Source: Chloromonas sp. AAM2
Taxonomy: Eukaryota; Chlorophyta; Chlorophyceae; Chlamydomonadales; Chlamydomonadaceae
Length of the DNA stretch: 12,162 nt
Direction: 5' to 3'
Assembly (NCBI GenBank): GCA_004335635.1
Contig: QAXH01002172.1
Span: 1 to 12,162 of the forward strand
The notes beneath the pieces were generated by a model. That model saw only the letters and a program-made list of their open reading frames with translations, was not told the origin of the DNA and did no database searches. Both the position numbers and the translations under genes were made by a program. This document shows positions 7,906 to 12,162 of this stretch, piece by piece (within the stretch, counting starts at the first letter, position 1; every line of letters starts with the position of its first letter).

Positions 7906-8373
7906 GTGTTACGGTCAGCCATCGTGAGCCGCAGGCTAAGCCTGCAGCTGTCCAACCTGCCTCAATTGCAAAATCCGCAGCACCCAAGACAGGAAGTAGC
8001 GCCAGTTTTGCCAGCTCGCACGCCAGGCCAGGAGGCCATGCCAGGCTCCAGTTATCAGCAACGATGCTGCAGGGCGCACTGAAACTATTGAAGCGTCCCA
8101 ACGATATGGCATCTCAAAGATCTGAGCACGTTGATGTTCCGCACCAGTTTGCTGGGACGTTTGAGTGTTATCATATGTGTGAGGACTGGCCTGAGGTAGA
8201 TCCATAGCGCCAGGGATGCACCTTCCACGTATGATAACATTGAGAAGTCAAGTTTTCTTACGAGTGAGTGCAACGTGGCTGATACTATGACCAAACATCT
8301 TCCTCAGCTTAAGTTGGAGTTCTGTCGCAGCATCCTGGGCACTGTTGCACAGCTGCACACAACCTCTGACTGA
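7906..8373 (+). pseudogene. Ty1/copia RNase H 3'-end remnant, right arm of palindrome
   Basis: The plus strand reads RSEHVDVPHQFAG, then after the insertion at 8166-8239 it continues CNVADTMTKHLPQLKLEFC, then RSILGTV and a TGA at 8371-8373. The motif order matches the copia RNase H C-terminus (KH.DV..HF...NVADxxTKxLP). It has an upstream part homologous to the left arm. With the insertion and indels it is not a working gene. No LTR is evident downstream, where the NSE2-like gene ends 51 bases later. Confidence 0.65.
8166..8239. mobile_element. 74-bp insertion with TG...CA ends and 5-bp target duplication
   Basis: The insertion starts tgttatcatatgt and ends acgtatgataaca, terminal inverted repeats of 13 bp with one mismatch. 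It is flanked by ttgag at 8161-8165 and 8240-8244. The homologous left arm of the palindrome lacks it precisely (ttaagaagtcaag versus ttgag-insertion-ttgagaagtcaag). TG...CA ends and a 5-bp duplication fit a solo LTR of a tiny retroelement; a MITE is the alternative. Confidence 0.75.
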
Positions 8374-8424
8374 GCAAGACATCACCTCCCTAAGCAAAGC
8401 ATGAGCATAATGGCCCCAAAGGCT

Positions 8425-10122
8425 TCATACGGCCAACACACCATTGACCTTTTGTACACAGGCCCTTACCCTGCGAACGCACCCTCGGTGCAACTCGTGC
8501 AGCCAATGCCCTGACGATGATGACCGCTGTCCACATCAAACGATGCCCACTCCCATTGGGAACTCGAAATTAGACTCACCTGCCACTGGACATGCACACC
8601 GCCCGTTGCCCTTGCGCAGGTGGGCCATGATGGCGTCCTTCTCGTAGATGTAGCCGTGGTCGTCCTCCACAGGCTCCTTCAGCTCCATCACCTGAAATAG
8701 AAACCGCCAGAACCGACAACTGTCAGGTCCCAACTGCCACAACACTGACAAAGCCGCCATCGGCTGCCTGATCACATACAACAACACTGCTGTTGCTTTA
8801 ATGTTTTATTTTCCTCTTGCACCGCTCATGCCTGCACAACCCTCCATCTCACCAGTCTTTGCGTGATTGGGCACTTTAGGCTGCTCAGTTCCTCCTGCTG
8901 CATGACCACCTCTTCCTCTTCATCATCAGCTGCCGCTGGACCGGCCATGCCAGTCTGCTCATTGAATTTCCGCATGCCGTCCGATGCTTGGGGGTTGAAC
9001 CTGGATCAGAAACAGAAGGAAGGAACAGCATGAGTTAGGCTGTCTGTAAATGCAGGTGGAAGACCCGGTGTTCACAGACACACCCGGTGTTCAAAGACAA
9101 GCTGACTCCCAAATGCCAGCTCAACACAGCGTGGGGTCGAGCATGCATGCATACAGTTCGCACATGCGCATGGAACGAAATAAGCAGCCGAAGGTGTGCA
9201 TGACACCTGTTCTACGTCCTGATGGTGTGATGCATGCATACATCAGCAGAGAGCAAAGTAGTCTAACACACGAGCCGGCGTCTGATAATGTTGTGAAACT
9301 AGTATGCATGTCGTGTTGCAAACAGCATGACGCGTTTGATTGATTATGCAGGAAAACTGCTGCTTTGCTGAGGGGCACCGGCATCAAAACGCACGTGCAC
9401 CGAAGATATAATGCCCTCGATGTTCAGATGCACAGGAAGTGGCCCAGTATGCAAGGAATGTGCACATTGTCCGACACGACAGCCAGGCTGTTGGACAGTA
9501 GCTATTATGTCATGCGGTCACTGCACAGTGCAACTTATGCACTGCACAGTGGTGCACACAAGCCAAGCATGAACCAGCACTGACTTGTCAGATTTCATTC
9601 GCTTGGCCAGTGCAGCATCCATTTGTTTCCCAAAGCTCGTGGGCTGCAGCGTGGGCTGGTAGTTGCGGAGGAGATCTTCATTCATGCCTGATTTGTGAAG
9701 CTCCACCTCTCGTTGAATTTGCAGCAGCGCCATGTATTCCGCTTGCAATTTGCGGGTCTGCGGTGCGGCAGTGAGAGCGAAACAGGGCTTGCAGATGGGA
9801 CATAGCATGCGCAGCACCTTGACAGACAGCAATCTGCTGCCACCTACCGTCTCCTCTTCGCCCGCGTCAGCAAGCGTGACAGCAACCTCAAGCATCTGGT
9901 TCTTCATCAGATCGAACATCTGCGAGGAGAACGAAATCAAATCAAAACGCAGTCCAAGCTGCATTAAGATGACATTATGCAAGCGCTCACATTTAGGGCT
10001 TCGGTATGCTTGGCATTCATCGCTGTGGTCACCAGCCGTCTGACAGGATCAGCAGAAACCTGGACATCTGCCTGCCTTTGTGACATCGTTGTCTCTAGAA
10101 TGGACGAGGATTTAGGTGCCAT
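8425..10122 (-). CDS. NSE2: NSE2/MMS21-like E3 SUMO ligase (SMC5/6 complex), six exons
   Basis: Exons (minus strand): 10122-9991, 9919-9848, 9757-9585, 9000-8853, 8691-8580 and 8510-8425 (last one least sure). Phases join throughout and give about 240 residues, usual for NSE2. Donors are GTGAGC, GTAGGT, GTCAGT, GTGAGA and GTGAGT. The start ATG follows an in-frame TGA two codons upstream. Residues 1-170 look helical and charged, as expected for the part that binds SMC5, with an acidic DDEEEE run before the ring. The SP-RING starts LKCPITQRL, then ELKEPVEDDHGYIYEKDAIM and CACPVAG. In the family this ring recruits the E2 UBC9 for SUMO transfer in DNA repair. Oddly, the usual Cys-x-His pair is replaced by His-x-Tyr. 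The last exon gives GHWLHELHRG...RRV and stops at 8427-8425; its acceptor cgtcag is acceptable but unproven. Confidence 0.82.
9001..9584 (-). other. Large intron 3 of the NSE2-like gene
   Basis: This 584-nt intron is far longer than its siblings (71, 90, 161, 69 nt). It contains acccggtgttca twice in a row near 9064-9094, several gcatgcat blocks (9141-9150, 9232-9239) and two cactgcacagtg copies near 9519-9551. No coding exon was seen in it. Confidence 0.6.
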
Positions 10123-10298
10123 CAGTCAACAAGGGAGCAGTCAACAAGCGAACAGCCTACGATACTGTGCAAGCATGGAATCCGGTTTGGAAAAACGGGC
10201 TCCAGTTCATGTACAATTTGCCTCTCGCATTTCCCGTCCAGCTCATGGATTGCGTGAGGTAAGGCAACTGTCATCACGCTGCACCGACCATCCGAACA
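10123..10298. promoter_or_regulatory. Shared divergent promoter region
   Basis: Only 176 bases separate the start codon of the NSE2-like gene (10122, minus) from that of the TPR gene (10299, plus). They must contain both promoters and leaders. A short direct repeat, agtcaacaag, occurs at 10124-10133 and 10139-10148. No TATA box is evident. Confidence 0.5.
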
Positions 10299-12042
10299 AT
10301 GGCTCACTGCATACAAACCCCGGCCTCAACTTGGGCCGGGCCTCACAGTAGGAGGCCTGATCGCAGTCACAAATGCGCAGACTTATCCAAGCCACAAAAG
10401 CCACAAGTGTTGGAAGTGACCCACTCGCTGCCTGGCGTCACGCCCGCCAGTGATGCACCTGTGGCTCTTAGCGACCGATCGTGGCAATGTGTGGGTAGGA
10501 GAGCCCTCCTGACTGCCATGACAGCAGCTGTCATTGCACCGCCTGCATCAAGGGCAGTGGAAGTGCCAGAAGCCATCAACCAGTTGGAGGTGGGAACACA
10601 GGGCTAGGGTTACTAGGGCTAGGGTAGCTGTGGAACAGTTTGAGCTCGCCGAGTTTTGCAGAGCTTTGGGGCAAACGCAAGGCATTGCATGGGTGAGATG
10701 CATCTACTGGCTCGCCTGCCCACGTGGCTGCTTGAGAGACAATTCCCTTGGTAATTGATTGTCACTCGATCAATCACACAGGCCTACTTGTCCTGTGGAA
10801 AAGACCAATTTTTTGTGAACTACAAGGTTGCACAGTGTGAGCTCTCAGAGTTCTGCAGGGCTTTGGGGCATGTACAAGGCGTTTGGGTGGTACACATGCG
10901 CTCAATCTGTCCCACACGCTGAGACTTGGTAATCGCTTGTTGATGAATCAACAACAAGGGATACCTTACACACAAGGCTGAACCCGCAGGCTGGCATACC
11001 ACGTTCACCACAGGCTGACCACAGAGGGCTCCATAGCTAGGGTGCTCCGCAGTCCACTGGCTGCAAATCGTGGGCTGAAACTTCAACAAAGGTTGAAGGC
11101 AATGCGATTAGTGACAGCGTTGGCTTGTATGCACTCCGGTGATTGAGCATGGATAGTGGCACCAGCAACGTATGAATTGCACGCCTGGTCATGCACAGCT
11201 GTGGGCTTGGTTGTACGTTGTACGTTGGGCCTGTTGTCATGTACATCCATTGTGGGCTTTGCTGCCCCTTGCAGGCTGAAGCCTTTGAGGCATATGCTAA
11301 CCGCGACTTCCAGCAGGCCAGTAACGCCCTCACCTCCATCCTGCAACAGGGGGCAGAAATCAACAACCCTAGATGGCATGAGATGCGGGCTCAGGCAAGT
11401 GACCCCAGGTGTTGCGGCCGGTCAGGGGGTTGGTGGAAGTACGGGTGTGCAGCCTTCCCTTGCTAGAGTATTACAACATGAGTAGTGCAAACACCCCTTG
11501 CTAGAGTATTACAACATGAGTAGTACAAAAGGGAAGGGTCTGCAAAGAGGGTGGTGGTGGGAGGTGACGTCCGCGACATTGAGCAACACTGCCAGACGTT
11601 CCTTGTAAGGTGTGCACAAGTTGCATCCTGGGTGACGCATCCTCCATTGCGTTTGTCTTCGTTACATGTTTGCTTCTGAAGTCCTGCCTCTTACCAAAGT
11701 CAACTGTCGTGATGCACGCCCCTGCCTCGCTGTTACATTTGCTGTTACATTTGCTTTTGCGTATGCAGGTGATGCACCTGCTACTTATGCAGCCGTCTGG
11801 TGAAAACTTTGAAATCACAACCCCTACTCACTCACTTGTTGTACGTAGGTGCTAGTGGACGGAAAGAACTTCACCGCAGCATTGGATGACTTTGCCTCCG
11901 CCCTGCGCCTGACCCCCGCCGAGGCCTACACGGACCGGGCGCGCCTGCTGGCCGGCCGGGCACTGGCCGAGGAGGGGCTCAGTGACTGGAGGGCAGCTCT
12001 TGATGATTACACTGAGGCACTGGGACTGGCAGACAAGGGAGG
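10299..12042 (+). CDS. Thylakoid-lumen TPR protein, 5' part (3' end outside window)
   Basis: Exons: 10299-10589, 11275-11394 and 11849-12042; the gene continues past the window. Phases are 0, 0 and 2 and give 201 residues. The start is the first Met after an in-frame TAA at 10260-10262. Residues 1-66 are a transit-peptide-like region rich in Ser, Pro and basic residues. Residues 67-86 hold a twin arginine, a hydrophobic run (ALLTAMTAAVIAPPA) and a likely SRA cleavage site, so import to the thylakoid lumen, perhaps by the Tat route, is inferred. Exons 2 and 3 carry TPR helices: AEAFEAYANRDFQQAS, VLVDGKNFTAALDDFASALR, AGRALAEEGLSDWRAALDDY. I recall related plant and algal chloroplast TPR proteins but cannot name the orthologue. 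Intron 2 has a GC donor and the last donor opens into a minisatellite. Confidence 0.82.
10627..10985. repeat. Diverged tandem duplication inside TPR gene intron 1
   Basis: Two copies of about 160 bp start near 10627 and 10826. Shared blocks are gagctc..-agtt-tgcag, gctttggggca and cttggtaat. Each copy ends in a short hairpin: tgattg/caatca near 10756-10774 and ttgttgat/atcaacaa at 10938-10955. The copies are clearly related but well diverged. They lie wholly within the 685-nt intron 10590-11274. Confidence 0.6.
11395..11848 (+). other. GC-AG intron 2 of the TPR gene
   Basis: The exon ends CGGGCTCAG at 11394 and the intron begins GCAAGT. No GT donor nearby keeps the frame, and the acceptor tacgtag at 11842-11848 restores phase 0 into VLVDGKNF. 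AG|GCAAGT is the consensus form of a GC-AG donor handled by the major spliceosome. Confidence 0.7.
11458..11527. repeat. Direct tandem repeat, 38-bp period
   Basis: The segment starting ccttgctagagtattacaac at 11458 is repeated at 11496, matching for about 32 bases with one change (gtgcaaa, gtacaaa). It lies inside the GC-AG intron. Confidence 0.9.
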
Positions 12043-12162
12043 GTGAGTCAATGGTCGTGTTGACACAGGGTGAGTCAATGGTCGTGTTGACACAGGGTGA
12101 GTCAATGGTCGTGTTGACACAGGGTGAGTCAATGGTCGTGTTGACACAGGGTGAGTCAATGG
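12041..12162. repeat. 27-bp minisatellite starting at a 5' splice site
   Basis: Four full copies plus 14 bases of a unit that begins gggtgagtcaatggtcgtgt and ends tgacaca. Copies start at 12041, 12068, 12095, 12122 and 12149 and are identical. The first copy overlaps the end of TPR exon 3 (GG|GTGAGT at 12042/12043). It runs off the window edge. Confidence 0.95.

Larger units (their letters stand above)
7519..8373. repeat. Large imperfect palindrome of copia remnants
   Basis: Arms 7519-7888 and 7906-8373 are reverse complements around a 17-base centre (7889-7905). Near the centre the arms share gtcagccatcgtgagccgca, and farther out cacgccaggccaggaggcc-like and aagtcaagttttctta blocks. Length differs mainly because the right arm carries the 74-bp insertion plus its 5-bp duplication. 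Small indels and substitutions show the two arms have diverged. Confidence 0.85.

Noticed and set aside
9050..9583. Plus and minus open frames of 70-150 codons in this span
   Set aside because: They fall in intron 3 of the NSE2-like gene or run across its exon 3 borders; only 9585-9757 carries the coding signal.
10602..10625. ctagggttactagggctaggg, resembling telomere repeat
   Set aside because: The units are irregular and do not match TTTAGGG in tandem; too short to call interstitial telomere sequence.
11191..11466. Unspliced continuation of TPR exon 2 past 11394
   Set aside because: Past CAG|GCAAGT the peptide loses TPR character and ends; joining to 11849 in phase 0 restores it.
1..12162. 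Reading the window as bacterial or phage DNA with an operon or defence system
   Set aside because: Conserved proteins are recovered only after removing GT-AG introns, no ribosome-binding sites or tightly packed frames are present, and the NSE2 and lumen TPR genes are eukaryotic.

Overview
The window reads as nuclear DNA of a eukaryote with short, spliced exons. The best guess is a green (chlorophyte) alga: one gene encodes a TPR protein with a chloroplast and thylakoid-lumen targeting region, and coding exons are broken by 69-700 nt introns with GT-AG (one GC-AG) borders. No bacterial operon structure, rRNA, tRNA or CRISPR was seen. All gene models below were spliced by hand from reading frame, intron phase and splice signals; none rests on transcripts or a database search.

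Left third (1-4275, minus strand): a secreted, SdiA-regulated/YjiK-like beta-propeller gene, reconstructed from about nine exons whose phases join. It starts with a signal peptide at 4275 and runs out of the window at base 1. Its introns are full of repeats, including three further copies (both orientations) of a segment that also forms its last visible codons, and two of those copies bracket a ~494-bp inverted-repeat unit. A 10-nt frame break lies at 112-121.

Middle (4276-8373): a degraded, repeat-rich stretch. It holds coding-like fragments on both strands that I could not assign (4510-4698 -, 4638-5108 +, 5355-5481 +, 5508-5609 -, 5805-6089 -, 6371-6531 -, 6569-6723 +), a 183-bp foldback element (5094-5276), and an ~855-bp palindrome (7519-8373) made of two head-to-head remnants of a Ty1/copia RNase H 3' end. 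One arm carries a clean 74-bp insertion with TG...CA ends and a 5-bp target duplication.

Right third (8425-12162): two well supported genes share a 176-bp divergent promoter region. On the minus strand is a six-exon NSE2/MMS21-like SUMO ligase gene (8425-10122, about 240 aa). On the plus strand is a thylakoid-lumen TPR protein gene (from 10299, incomplete), with a GC-AG intron and a 27-bp minisatellite that begins exactly at a 5' splice site and copies that splice site in every unit.

The genes have no evident shared pathway: one likely acts in genome maintenance (SMC5/6 complex), one in the chloroplast lumen, and one is secreted or in the endomembrane system.
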